A stretch of DNA of 64,000 bases, taken from assembly GCA_030386875.1 (NCBI GenBank), contig CM059564.1, positions 42,924,075-42,988,074 on the forward strand, in the 5' to 3' direction. Source of the stretch: Morinoia aosen. Lineage: Eukaryota > Arthropoda > Malacostraca > Amphipoda > Talitridae. Positions within the stretch are counted from its first letter, which is position 1. Each line of letters starts with the position of its first letter. Below are positions 13,013 to 24,735 of this stretch, in pieces. Both the position numbers and the translations under genes were made by a program. The notes below the pieces were generated by a model, which saw only the letters and a program-made list of their open reading frames with translations, ran no database searches and had not been told where the DNA came from.

Positions 13013-15588
13013 TCAAACTGAGAAACCCGGTCGAGAGCTGCGCAAGCGCACCAAGACCCAGACAAAGCTGGGGACTCTGGCTGACCTTCGTCATGGTGAG
13101 CTGCCCCCCAAACCGTACTACGTTTTTCTACACAAATACTCCAATGTGAAAGTTTAAGTGCGGGGTTTGAAAATAGAACAAGTTTTAGACCTCCGTAGTG
13201 TCAGCAATTTAGAAAATTAACATTATTTTGTTTAGCCATACTTATGTACAAATTGAAATAAATTGAAATCAATTGAAATTGGAATTATCTTGTTCGTAAG
13301 ACTTTTCCGAACTCACTTCAAGATAAAGAGAATATAGGACACTTATACATTTTTTACTATTAATATTTTCTCTTCTGAATTCCCTACAATAAATTTCGTA
13401 GGTAAATGTAGCAGAAAAACAGGCTTATATTTTATGTCTGTGTAGTTATTCTTAATCGTTGTTATTCAAGCTGCTCAGCAAAAATAAATCGACAACGCTC
13501 TCACCTTACATGACACCAAATTCCAAATTCATATAAATAATATGATTGTATCTTTGGTGCCCAACCTCATGTCTACTAACAACTTTATTTAAAGACATCA
13601 TGTCTATAGTTACTGGTATGTAGTCTATGTAGTTGGTATGTAGTCTATGTAGTTGAACTGAACCCCGGATGGTTTACTCGTGCTCTGTCACAAGTAAACC
13701 ATTCACAAACTGATTTAAATGCACATGAAGCACAACGCGACAATAATGAGTTAGAGCCAATATCATTCAACGATCTCAGAGGCTTTTCAACTCCCTAACC
13801 AATTTTACTATGATTTTCTTCTTCGTGTCACCTTTAGAATTGAATAAACAGACACATTTTAAACTGATTTGTTGGACAAACTCGTCTTGTCTGCCACAAG
13901 TAGGTTCGACCTTCAAGTGAATTTTACTCACAGCAGCGTCAGTGTTTCTTCGATCGTTAACAGTGCCAGACATTACACGTCTCCCGACCACGCTCCATTT
14001 TTAGCTCGTGAATTGTCTGTACGTGATATCCTTGCCAACTAAAAAATGGGTTGCCACTGCATCCAAACAAAACTGGCTTAGCCCAAAGTGCAGCTCGTCG
14101 AAACAGGACTGAGTAACAGTAAAGTGATGCATTTCATGGCGATATGATGGGTGGTTGTGGTTGATCTGTTGCTAGAGGACGTTGCAGTTTATAAAATGCG
14201 GTACTTTAATGTAAATTAGCTTATGAAGATTTGGTTAGCGAAGTCATAGTTCATAAAATTCATAGAAGATATTTAATGTTCATCTCAACACACCAATGTG
14301 TTTGTTTGACATTCTCAGCTGGTCATTATTTTGCATCTCGCATTATTTGTGATTGAAGTCGCATTCTTCAACCCTGTTCATTTTAAAAATAAAATATCAC
14401 AATTATTTTGATATTTCTCGCGACGTAAGTACAGTGTACCCGATTGGATAACTGCCATTTGAAACACTAAATTAATCATTCCAGTGGCAATGTTAAAGCA
14501 AATATAATATTCTTCGTTATTAATTCGGGGTTAGATTTTCATGAAATGGAAACACGGTCAAATAATTAGAAAAACATTTCATGAGTTTCCAGGAAATGTT
14601 TGCATGAATTAGAAGTACATCCTTCCCAGCTGAGCAGGAGGTATGTTTAAATAACTGACACCTCTATGTCAATTTAACGTCCGTTCCTTTTACCTAGGAA
14701 CTCCACAGCTTATCTACGAACTCCGTTGCCTGCAAGTGAGCGGGCTGAGATGATATGTCCGTTAAGACCCTTGAAATTACTGGTCAGTCGTCGTCTGGGT
14801 GACGACAAAGCTTGTAGCCACGCAAAGGTCTTCTAATTTTTAAAGTAGGGAGCTGCTGTTTCCTTTTGCGATATGCAATCTCTGATCTCTTGGACAATGG
14901 CTTTCCTCCGGAGGTGATAGTCGCTACAAGACAGCTAAAGTCAGACCGGCAAACGTCGTGCTTCTTCGCCCTTTTATGCATCACGAGGCGACGGTTACGA
15001 GGCGTCGCTGGTTATGAGGCCGTATTTCAGAATAATTTGCACCGTCGTAGAGGTGCAGCTCGTAGCGCAAGTTTACTTAGAAAAGCTAAGGTTACTTAGA
15101 AAATTTAGGCTGTGCCGCTTCGCTGTCATGATTTTTTTTCTAAATTTCGGCAGTTTTCAGCACGAAAGAAAGAAATTAGATTAAGTGCGTATTTTGATGC
15201 GCTTCTTGTTGTAGGGAAACTTTGGGACGTGATATTAATCACGAGATTTTTATTACGTGCTTTCAAAGCTGAAATTCCATGTTTTTTTTACGTCAGGAAT
15301 GTGATCGTTTCAGCAGTCTTCAGAGGCTCAACTTATAGAATAATCGAACGGCTTAAAATAGTAAGAAAGAAAAAGTCCCAATTTCGCTGTGAAATAAACG
15401 TGCTTGATTATAAAGATAGAGCGTTTTTAAATGTAGATGTTAACAGGTAAACCAATTATTCAGCAAAGTTTTCCCCGACTATTTTGCGTTCTCAGATAGT
15501 TCAGAGTTAGAAGTTATTCGTAGTTGCATTAATTTAGAGTGGGTTGACTTACTAATATGCAAACAATAAATGTTACTCTAACATTCTG
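13013..15588. other. unique DNA with small repeats, no gene recognised
   Basis: It contains a 20-bp direct duplication (tggtatgtagtctatgtagt at 13614 and 13634), the hairpin at 13669-13702 listed separately, and a patch at 14784-15099 open on both strands for about 66-77 codons. In that patch the minus frame is Lys/Arg-rich and the plus frame is mixed; neither is recognised and the strand cannot be chosen. Confidence 0.4.
13669..13702. repeat. hairpin, 14-bp arms
   Basis: Arms at 13669-13682 (atggtttactcgtg) and 13689-13702 pair at 13 of 14 positions across a 6-nt loop. There is no T tract or gene next to it that would suggest a terminator. Confidence 0.7.
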
Positions 15589-15627
15589 CTTTTGTTGTGG
15601 TTATCTTAACCCTAACCACAACAAAAG
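15589..15627. repeat. perfect 15-bp inverted repeat
   Basis: The arm cttttgttgtggtta (15589-15603) and its exact complement (15613-15627) flank a 9-nt loop, tcttaaccc. The loop plus right arm contain ttaaccctaacc, a short telomere-like string. Confidence 0.85.
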
Positions 15628-16243
15628 TGTTCCATAGGGAGAGAGGATGAAAGCACCATTTGGTCTGGAGTCAAGGGAACGAGTTATCCATCCAAAGTCA
15701 ACATTTGTAATGTGATGAAGACGAAACCGATTTTGTTTATTTTCATTGCGCTTACACGATTTTCTCCCCAGCTCAGAGTCAGTAAACTCTTACCAAAAAA
15801 TTTACAAAAACGTATAGCACGATTTTTTTAGCATACCTCAGGCGGCTTGAAATAACAGGGATCATTTGACAAAAGGAAATTATATATTATAGAAATATAA
15901 AAAAATCGTGATATTAATTACGAGCTTTTTTCACTTAAATATGTATACAAATATTAATAAAAAATGCGTACATGAAAGTTCGTAATGAATGGGTAAGTAA
16001 CAATAATTATAGAAATGAACATTTGAAAATAAATTTTATGAATAAAATTCTTGGTTATTTACTCAAAGTAAATAAAATTTTGCAGCATTAGCTTCAAGAA
16101 TTTCACTGGTATACATAAATTTTGTTACTTGTATTCAAGAATAAAAAAATTCGGGTTTTTTTAGGTTTCAAAATATGGTTGCCCTTAATAATATGATAAC
16201 TTATATTGATAAACAAAAGCTATCAGAGACTCAAATTGTAAAA
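15628..16243. other. no feature seen
   Basis: AT-rich unique sequence. Nothing supportable was found. Confidence 0.5.
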
Positions 16244-16312
16244 CAATCGAGTAACAGAAAACATAAAATCGAGTAACTCAAAACAATAAAATCGAGCAAC
16301 TCAAAACCATAA
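16244..16312. repeat. short 22-23 bp tandem repeat, three copies
   Basis: The core atcgag(t/c)aac occurs at 16246, 16268 and 16291, each copy followed by an A-rich run. Confidence 0.75.
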
Positions 16313-16647
16313 AAAATAAAAATTGCCCATTCTCGAAATGAAATTAACGTATTTGAACGTACAATTCTTGTACTATTCGGAGCAAACGGAGCAACCAGAA
16401 CCGCAGCACACGTCGGCCAGTTAACCAAGTGTCTGGAATTGAGCACGCGTGACGGGCTGCTCGAGAACCTGATCTATTTAAGTTACGGATCGAAGGTCAA
16501 AGCCACTGATATCCTTGCCCGGAGTTCACGTTATGCTCGATGGCAAAAACAATCATCCATGAGAGATGCAAGCAGGAGCTCGAGCACTTGCTATGTGACT
16601 TGCACAATCGCGGTCAAATATTGATAACAAGAGGTTTGCCTCGGTAA
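16313..16647 (+). other. protein-like island, possibly a frameshifted coding relic
   Basis: One plus frame is open from 16313 to the TGA at 16622-16624 (103 codons). Near codons 18-28 it reads TILVLFGANGATR, resembling the glycine-rich nucleotide-binding turn of atypical short-chain dehydrogenases, then a Leu-rich stretch. It has no ATG before that motif. A second plus frame starts at the ATG at 16540 and runs to a TAA at 16645-16647 (35 codons), reading as a charged helix (HERCKQELEHLLCDL). The better-looking coding character switches frame near 16540, as expected for a decayed gene with a frameshift or for two alternative exons. I cannot name the protein; the Rossmann-like match is short and could be chance. 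Confidence 0.2.
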
Positions 16648-18235
16648 CGGTTGAGCGAAACTGCTCGCAGAATATCCTTCCCGAGTACCTGGTGTGTTCC
16701 AGTGTTATTTCGGGAAGGAGTGTGAAAATTTCCCGATTCAGGTTTGTGCCGCCAGAAAGCTGTCGGCAGGTTTAAAATTTTTTTTTATCGTGTTGAAATT
16801 TTCAAGCGTGATGGAAATAGAGAATGAAGACAAAAATTGGAATAATTTACTGGGTATATCAATGTCTATCTAAAAATTAATAAGGCGATATTCTGAAATT
16901 TTCATTCAGGCACCCTCAGTATAATCAGCGCATGGAAGACTACGTCGTGACTCGTTAACTCTACACAAATTGAAGGCTATTTTCTCTCTATTTTGCTGTT
17001 GTAAAAAAAATTCCATTCAAAATATCATTTCACCTCGTTCGCTATTGGTGTAGTTTTTCGTCTGGTTGCCGGGAGCGATTTTTTGTTGTTAATTGCTGTG
17101 CAAACATTTCTCAGGGTGAGAGAAAACACAACCCAGCGACTTCTGCTTGACAGCACGCAATAAATAGAGCTGCGGTTTATTCCAGCTTTCAACAGAGTTC
17201 AAGTACGAAACATGAAATGCCCGTTTCTTTTGAAAGGAATAGTCTGTAGAGATCAGGCTGCGTCCTCCAGTTTTTTGCATGTCGCGCAGCAGTCAACCAC
17301 CAGACTTGCATAACTGATGAGTCAGCGTTTTTTCCATTCTTTTACCGGAACAAGCAAGGTTTTGGTAAGCCTTTAATCACTCCTTACATAAAATTCCCTA
17401 AACCGATGACTAAGATGGAAAATTCAAGGTAAATGTGGAACGGTTTTACTCTCTGCGAGATTTCTTTGTAGGGGATCCGATCTTATTAGGAGGGCGTTGA
17501 TCCGGAGCTGATTCACGCAGTTGTTTGACCCAAATTCGAATATAAATGCTAATTTTTCCAAAGCTTCATGGGAATAGTTTTATTCAAAAGGTTCAAAAAT
17601 CCTAACTTATGCCAAAATATTCAAGGATATTGCAAATCCTTTATAATTATCTCATAGAGAGTTCGACTTAACGACTAAAAAGTTATTGATTAAGAACTTT
17701 CGAGTAAAGAATCTATAAATTAGAACTTGCGCTTCTTATTGAGTGAAATGCAGACGTTTTTGAGATATGTGCCCACGTTCCAAAGTTCAGATTGAAAATT
17801 ACGTAGTAATTGTGTGTTCGGAAACAAATAAACTTGCAAAATTAAGTATCAATTGCATGTATGCAAATAATTGCTACTAAACTCACGCCATATATCGCTG
17901 CTCAACTACATGAAGTTTTTCGTATTCTTTATTCTTGATAGGTTATTCTATAAATTATAGTAAAATTAGATCTGTTGAAACTTTTCCTTAGCTCACGGTG
18001 ACTGTTAATTTAAATTTTTATCGAAAATAATGCACTCACACATCATGACTGGTTATTGTACAGGCTGTCCCACGCAGTCTCACCCACCCCATAGTTGGCA
18101 AAGAATGTCTGTAAGACAGATAGAGCGAGCTTTCATACGCCTCGCAGTTAACACTGTGTGAGAGTGTCACCGTATGATGCATGAAGCTTGCGTATTTGTC
18201 CACGGGAACATAGGGAAATCATTTTGGTTTTACTT
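16648..18235. other. no feature seen
   Basis: AT-rich unique sequence with scattered 60-codon open frames of no recognisable content. Confidence 0.45.
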
Positions 18236-18315
18236 ACATTACTTTTTTTTACCCTTTTTACTCTTTTCTATTTCACTCATTTTTACTCTTTTTAAATTTT
18301 TTACATTACTTCATT
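18236..18315. repeat. T-rich degenerate simple repeat
   Basis: Irregular tttttactc/ttttta blocks on the plus strand. Confidence 0.7.
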
Positions 18316-18398
18316 ACTGATTGCCAACTTGATTGATCGGTAACAATAGCTCAGAAACTCAACGTATGTATAGTAATGTCCGATCAACTTTCAATCGT

Positions 18399-18660
18399 GA
18401 GCATTATCTCGTTAAAAATTTCACAAAAAAATGAAAAAATAATGTTCATTCATCTCCCAAGCAAGAACATTCACCTCGTTAATAATTTCGCAAAAACCCA
18501 ATATGTAAAATAATATCCATGCATTCCCCAATCCTGAACATTCATGTCGCTAATAATCTGAAAAGATAAAAATTCGAAAAGAATTTCCGTTTACCCTCTT
18601 CCGTGAACATTCACCGCATTAACAGTGTCACAAATGCTAAATATTATCCATTCAGCCCTT
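18399..18660. repeat. four diverged tandem copies, 66-71 bp
   Basis: Units begin at 18399, 18465, 18536 and 18604 with ga(a/g)cattcac/atc-type starts, then c(g/a)ttaa and an A-rich middle. The array stops just before the 114-bp dispersed repeat that begins at 18674. Confidence 0.75.
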
Positions 18661-18673
18661 TATCGTATACGCT

Positions 18674-18787
18674 ACTGCGGAGCGGCTGTTACTGAGCTCC
18701 TCGACCGGGATAACTATAAGGTTTCGATGCTGCGGTGCGAAGCGAAGATTTACATGGAGAAAAATTATCGAGCTGTGTAATTCGGCT
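18674..18787. repeat. 114-bp dispersed repeat, copy 1
   Basis: Matches 20150-20263 in the same orientation, without gaps, at 105 of 114 positions by my count. It starts actgcggagcggctgttact and is GC-richer than its surroundings. In one minus-strand frame both copies are open over the whole block; 4 of the 9 differences are synonymous and two more are I/L and V/I exchanges, so a decayed protein-coding origin is possible but not shown. No terminal repeat or target duplication was seen. Confidence 0.9.
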
Positions 18788-20149
18788 AGGGCTTCCCTTT
18801 TATAACAGCAACTCAACGAATAATAATTTTGTTTATCAAGGCATTGCAAGGAAATGCTGAAAAGAATTTAGGCAACGAGCTCGCGACTAAAAGTAACCAA
18901 ATTTTTAGCGCATAAAGCACGGTTTTCGTAATGACAATTTACTTTTTTAATTGATATTGTACTTAGTATGTTCATAAACACGTATTTAACAGCAAATTCT
19001 GTTTTTAACCCTGTAAGTGTTCCAATTTTCTAAAGAAATTTAAATCAAATCTTACTGTAAGATACTACAATTAGTCCTATTTACTACAAACCATTTTTAA
19101 GATAAAGGAAAAAAGTCTTTAAAAGCTCGTTTCTGAACAATTTTGATTCATAATTGTAAAATTATGTAAAAATCACCCTCATCTGCTTTTTAGACCTTCC
19201 CAATGCCAAAATTTCTGATGTTAGGACTACCGCCCGCGGCAGGCATTTGGATAGCCTAAACACAGTGTGCGAATTTATCAAGTTAGGATACCCAGAACTA
19301 ATGTCTGAAAACACCGAATTACTTCTTATGATTTTTAAGTTAAAACACAGATGGAAGGTTTAGTTAGGTTAGAATAAGATGAGTTAACTTTGGTAAGATC
19401 AATTTTGATGCCTTTCAAATGAAGAAAGTTTCATACAAGGACCACGTTAAAGAATAAGTTTATTTTGAAATTCGGGTTTTTGGATATGCATTGAATGATA
19501 GTAGGTTAGGTAGAGGTCCACATGATCTTAACGTATTTGTGTCCAGAAAAAAAATAAGCATCTTCTGTAAGAAAATATGACAATAGGCTAGTAAACATCC
19601 GTTATGATGAATGATATCATAAATATTTGATCACGAAAATTACTTTAAATATACTTCAAATTTATTTAAAATTATTACGAAGATGCTAGCTACCCGTACT
19701 CTTTGATGTGATCTAAGAGTCGTATGTTTTCGTATGGATGTCAAAAAACGACACTCTCGTTTAATATCAAGAAAGACTGATCAAAGCTACCTCTTTTCTC
19801 ACGTGACTGAAAAATAATTTCACTACTTACCCTCTACTTCACTGACGCCAACGGAACTATTTCTCTGCTTACTATCCATCGAAGTTTACTTTCACTACAG
19901 CATCTCGCATGCAAAAAACACCATTTTTTCGTACGAGATCTATTTTCCGTTCCCAAACCGTCAGAAGGCATCCCAGAGACCTGACATGGGCAAGCTTTTC
20001 CTCTCGAGCAACAACACTTCGTCTCGTTTCTAATGTCTGCCCGGAGAGAAATAACAGATAAGTTCCGGCAGATTGCGAGCGTGTGAGGCGTCCATGGCGA
20101 GGAACTTATGCAAAGCATCGTACGTTTATCCAGCTATCAGCTTTGGAAA
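18788..20149. other. no feature seen
   Basis: AT-rich unique sequence between the two dispersed repeat copies. No terminal repeats suggest that the pair forms the ends of one element. Confidence 0.5.
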
Positions 20150-20263
20150 ACTGCGGAGCGGCTGTTACTGAGCTCCTCGACCGGGATAATTAGAAGGTTT
20201 CGATGCTGCGGCGCGGAGCAAAGATTTACATGGAGAAAAATTATTGAACTGTGCAATTCGACT
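20150..20263. repeat. 114-bp dispersed repeat, copy 2
   Basis: Second copy of the block at 18674-18787, about 1.48 kb away. The flanking sequences of the two copies are unrelated, so only the 114-bp block was duplicated or inserted twice. Confidence 0.9.
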
Positions 20264-20924
20264 CGGTTCGTTGAAAGAGCATCGGTGGAAAACAGGTTTT
20301 TTCCGGTGTAGCAATTCCGGAAATTGAAATGTACGAGTCCGTAATTTGAAATTTTCGAATTGTTGGAATGGTATAAATTTGTGTCAAGTTGAGACGGCTA
20401 ATACCCCCTTAATTATTCGACAATTAAAAACCGACACTATATTTTCATGAATAAAGATTCGTCGATCTCTGAACTTGAAAATCAGAATCCTGCGACAACG
20501 TTGCATTGAACAAAAACTATCTCAATACATTATGATGCGATGTTTTTAAAGAAATACCATTATTGTGTGAGTAAATATATAAAGTAAATGGAACAATATT
20601 AGAAGGATTCTTTCGGAATTAAAAGCTATTTTTCATTTATCTTGTTTTTATTTTTCCAAACTGAATACATTTTTTTAGTTCACTTGTAAACTTTTGGTAA
20701 TTTGTGTTACCACGAACCACGTAAAAAACTTGAAGTTTTTACTCAAGGTAAAATATACTTTATCATTATCCAATTCTATGAGGCCACAATTTGTTGATTC
20801 GTCTTCCACATCTTCATTTATCAATACTACTTGTCTATATATTTAATAAATTTCAGTTAATTTTCCTAATTTGCCTAATTCAATTCTATAAGCAGATTTC
20901 TTCACAGTCATTTGAGTGCACTGA
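20264..20924. other. no feature seen
   Basis: Very AT-rich unique sequence. Confidence 0.5.
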
Positions 20925-21245
20925 ATTCTCCCTTTAATATCATAAAATACCTTTTCCCCGCAACTTTCCCTATTCTATCTTTCCTTCATTACCACACCGG
21001 TTTCACTCTCTCCTTCATCCAGTGCATAATTATATGCTCCAGTATCTCCTTACTATCTCCTCTCCTTCCAAAACCACTCTCTCCCAGGTTATCAGCTCTT
21101 TTTCATACACTCCCCTCTTATCTAACCCCCACCCCCTCTTCAGCACGGCTTCCCCCCTTGAGGGAGTCACACCCATGGTCACTGGAGCACAACTACCCCC
21201 CATTCCTTCCCCCCATCTCAACCACTCCCCTAGTTTGCATGAACA
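20925..21245 (+). repeat. pyrimidine-rich tract
   Basis: About 320 bp dominated by C and T on the plus strand, with runs such as ccccttg, tcccccc and ctctctcc. The 138- and 79-codon plus frames over it are rich in Ser, Pro and Leu, as any CT tract would be. I do not call a gene. Confidence 0.75.
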
Positions 21246-22062
21246 CTCTCACTATCCATAAGAAAGAAGAACTAATCGACCGAAAAAAACAGCTATCAAA
21301 GATTCAATTGCTAGGGGAAAGAATTTAAGTTCCAGATAAACTGCATCAACATTTTGTCTGTTTTGGTATTTGAACTTGCTTATTAAATTAAACGCCAAGA
21401 AATAAACACCCTTTCAGTATCCAAATGTTTATCTGATGGACAAAGAAGTACTCTTCAATTGATATAAATTTCATGCAGTGCGCTTGATCATTATTTAGCA
21501 ATTTAACGTGAAATACACACAAAATAAAAGTGCGTTTTGAAGAGATAGATAGGTTTTGGAGTATCGCTCTGACTCGTGTCATTTATACTTCTAATGTTCC
21601 TGAAATAAGGCTTCTAAACCAACACTGGGTGACTCATCTGTCCTTTAATTTATAAATGAACTGACAGTGGAAGCGCAAAGGACTTCATTTTATTACTAGT
21701 GAACTGAATACCATGGCATGCGAGACCTGTCATCAATTCACGTTAACTGACTTTAAAAAATGCATTCTAAGAAACACATGTAAGTCACTCAAAAATGAGC
21801 CGCTTTGCCCGACCTTAAAATATTTAGCATTAAAATTCATTCAAAATTGAAAAATTTCAAATAAGTATCATGAATGAAGGTCAACATTTTATGGTCAGTT
21901 AAGGCTACTTTTACAAAGCAATAAAGTGGCTTAAAATGTTCTCTTTGACGAACCAGTTTAATTTAACTGAAAAAATTTTCAGGAAAAATAAGTGTATGGC
22001 TGCTGTTAGTATGGCTGAAATTTTTTCTCTATGTTACGAAAACGACATTAAATATTCCACGT
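21246..22062. other. no feature seen
   Basis: AT-rich unique sequence. Confidence 0.5.
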
Positions 22063-22503
22063 ATGCAGCCAAGCTTTTACTTACCGCTCATCGATATTTT
22101 TAATCGTGATCTTCATGTGCATGTTTACATTGCATCTCAGCATGGCGCAAAAGCGCCATGCCAGCGACAATTATCTAGAAAGGCCAAAAATTTCCTAATT
22201 TCTCCAACTTTCAATAAACTTGTTTCTGAAGTCACTACGGGTACCTGTTCCGTTTCCCTATTTTTCTGTGAAAAGCGCCAATTCCGTGAGGACTTTGATT
22301 GCATTTTTGAGTGGGAATGCGCCAGCGGCGAAATTTTCGCGGTCGTCCTTCTCGATCGGTCCGCAATTCAGGAAACGGATTATGGGAACTGTCTCGCTGC
22401 CAAGGCCGTGACTGCGCTGGTCGCTGTGACGGGCTGTCCTGTATTTTGCTCCAGAACGCAGCAAAGGAATGCGCGAATCAGCGCCGAAAGAATGAAGAAA
22501 TAG
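22063..22503 (+). other. 146-codon ATG open frame in a GC-richer island (unrecognised)
   Basis: This is one of the two longest non-repetitive frames in the window and starts at a true ATG (22063). The 3' two-thirds (22230-22500) is clearly GC-richer than its flanks. Other frames over the same stretch (22220-22411 and 22311-22565 plus, 22258-22464 minus) are also open, so composition may explain the openness. A cag acceptor-like site (tgcatctcag) ends at 22140, so an exon starting at 22141 is an alternative. The product has no membrane span or domain I can name. The hairpin 22140-22161 lies inside it. Confidence 0.18.
22140..22161. repeat. perfect 9-bp hairpin
   Basis: gcatggcgc and gcgccatgc flank an aaaa loop. 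It has no downstream T run. Confidence 0.75.
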
Positions 22504-23069
22504 GACGCTTTTTTCGATTTGGTCTTGAATTCAGAGAATATGACAGAGGACGCCTATTATGCTAAAACTATCCACGGGCATTTTGTTCTAGAACACGGGA
22601 AAGGAATCCCCGAATTTACTCTAAACTAATGAATAAATGGAACATTTTCCCGATTTTATTTATTTAAAAATGTTGTGATAGTTCCCGATAGTACCAGTGA
22701 ATTGTCATATCAATTCAACTGGTTCATGTGATAATATTATTGCAGGCTGTTGTCTTTTTCGATCTCATCTTTAAATAAAGTGAAATAGGGATGTTTAAAC
22801 TAATTCGAATCAGACCAAGCGATCATTTTTTTGAATGCTGTGAGGTAAAAAGCTGTAGAGGAATTAGACATGAGTACTGTACTTAGAGCTAATGAGTAGC
22901 TCTTATTGAATATCAAACATTTAGAAAATTTACATTTCATTTTGTATACCAAAAAATAATGATAGTAGATGTTTAGTAGGCCTATGAGTTACTGAGAAAA
23001 ATTATTTACAATTTTTTCTGTCAAAACACCGAAAAATTGTAACGCATCAAAAAGCCCATATTCGATTGA
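22504..23069. other. no feature seen
   Basis: AT-rich unique sequence. Confidence 0.5.
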
Positions 23070-23122
23070 AACATATATGTATATATATGTGTATATGTAA
23101 AAACATGTGTATATATATTATT
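23070..23122. repeat. TA/TG microsatellite
   Basis: Alternating purine-pyrimidine tract (atatatgtatatatatgtg and similar), interrupted by a short A run. Confidence 0.85.
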
Positions 23123-23783
23123 TCGCTGATGCTAAAAAAATAAAATGCAAAAGGATTTCAAACAATAATTTCATATTTATTGTATTTTGAACGTAGATGA
23201 TGACAGTTGGTAGCTTTGGTGATTGTAGCTGCTGAAATTTTGAGATTAAAGTGAAATGAATCGCTGGCCTCCGGGGTAAGATTTTGACAATTCCCATCAA
23301 ATTGAAATCCGATTTTAAATCTGTGGTAGATGTAATTTGTCTTAAAACGTAATTCAGTATATTTTTATGTCAAATAGCATGGAAAATGACGTGTAAAAAG
23401 CAAGCGCTCATGAATAAACCAAATTGAAGTGATATTTGAACACTTTTTAAATTATTTATTTTTAATTATTTCACGTTAATAGCTTATTTATCATTCATAT
23501 TTAATTAAAATGTAATTTAGCCTTGAACTGCACCCAAAGAGAAACTTTTATTGTCTAAGAAATCATTCATTGGTGCGAAGCATTTAATAAAATCCAATTG
23601 TTTGACCACTGAGAAAAAGCTCCTCCGTTGAGTGACGGATCAGCGCAACTGCTCCATCACATGACACTTTGAAATTAAAATATACTAAGTTGAAGTTTTT
23701 CAAGAACACAAAAATATCTCATCATGATTATGAAAGTAGTTGGCATAAACTGTCGTCTCGGCAGATTTCTCTTTCGTCGAAGA

Positions 23784-24014
23784 TTAAATGATAGAAGCAT
23801 TTTCTTTTTCAAACTTTCCTCTAAAGTGTAGTAATAGATCTGAGCGATGCAAATATTTTAAGTCACATTCTAAAAAACGGCAGGGGAAAATTTTCACGTG
23901 CTTTCTTCTGTGATTATTTACATCAAGATTGAAAGTTTTATAAGTAACTATCTCACTAGATGATAACAAAAAACGTGTTAGAAAAAGTCTCCCGGCTGTT
24001 AAGATATTCGGCAT
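23784..24014 (-). other. frame with a degenerate C2H2 zinc-finger-like motif
   Basis: The 76-codon minus-strand frame contains, at residues 45-67, the spacing C-x4-C-x3-Y-x5-L-x2-H-x3-K: Cys45, Cys50, Tyr54, Leu60, His63 and Lys67. This is the C2H2 consensus (C-x2-4-C-x3-F/Y-x5-L-x2-H-x3-5-H) with the last histidine replaced by lysine. It is preceded by a basic HRRKHVKIF stretch where a TGEKP-type linker would sit. Only one finger is seen, and the region is AT-rich like its flanks. It could be a decayed finger from a transcription factor or transposon, or a chance match. Confidence 0.25.
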
Positions 24015-24279
24015 AAAACAAATGATGACACATTTACCATGACTTCATGATAATCACATTTACACCCAGTAAATCCCCTGTTAGATACTTAGTGGTTAAT
24101 TTGGCAAACAATAAAACATTATTTTAAAAGTTCGATTAAAAATAACTGCTATGCATTTAAACAATTTAAACAATTTAAACACGTTTCATCAAAACAGCGC
24201 GCTGTAGCAAACCATTGAATACCAGAAACAAAGAAAATAAGAGTGCAAACACGCTCGTATCCACGGCGAGCACTCGTCT
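24015..24279. other. no feature seen
   Basis: AT-rich, with a triple aaacaattt repeat at 24157-24180. Confidence 0.5.
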
Positions 24280-24735
24280 GCGAAATAAGAACGTATCCGG
24301 GCGACCAAGTATCCAAGCAACAAGCACGTCTCCACGAGAGTAAATTTCTGAAATTCAAGGATGAACCCATATAAATAAATAACACGTATCTCGGGTGAGT
24401 ACTCATCCTTTATTCGATCACGTCACTAGAGCGAGTAAATGTCCTTGCTACGAGCACGTATCTAAGGACACGTCCAAGATACGATCACGTAACTAGGGCA
24501 AAGAAGTCTCTGAGTTGCGAGGACGTATCTAGGAGAGCAGGTGTCCAAGCTAAAAACACGTATCTAGGGCAAATAAGTGTGCTAGACTCAAGCTCATTTC
24601 CGGGGAGGTAAGTATCCGAGTTACGAGGACGAATCTAGGGTCAGTAAAGTACGTGTCCTAGATACGAATAAGTCTCTAGAGCAAGTATGTATCTAAACAA
24701 CGAGCTCGTATACAAAGCGATTACGGGTCCAAGAT
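24280..24735. repeat. degenerate acgtatc(t/c)-type tandem repeat
   Basis: Irregularly spaced cacgtatctaggg, tacgatcacgt and gcaaataagtgtcc blocks, roughly every 45-60 bp. Units are strongly diverged, so this looks like an old array. Confidence 0.65.

Noticed and set aside
18674..20263. Ends of a single 1.6-kb transposon formed by the two 114-bp blocks
   Set aside because: The interior is unique AT-rich DNA with no coding sequence and no target duplication at the outer edges.
20912..21328. Ser/Pro/Leu-rich protein of 138 codons
   Set aside because: It reads a CT-rich tract; two other frames are open as well.
22140..22161. Rho-independent terminator
   Set aside because: The hairpin lacks a T run and the sequence context is eukaryotic.
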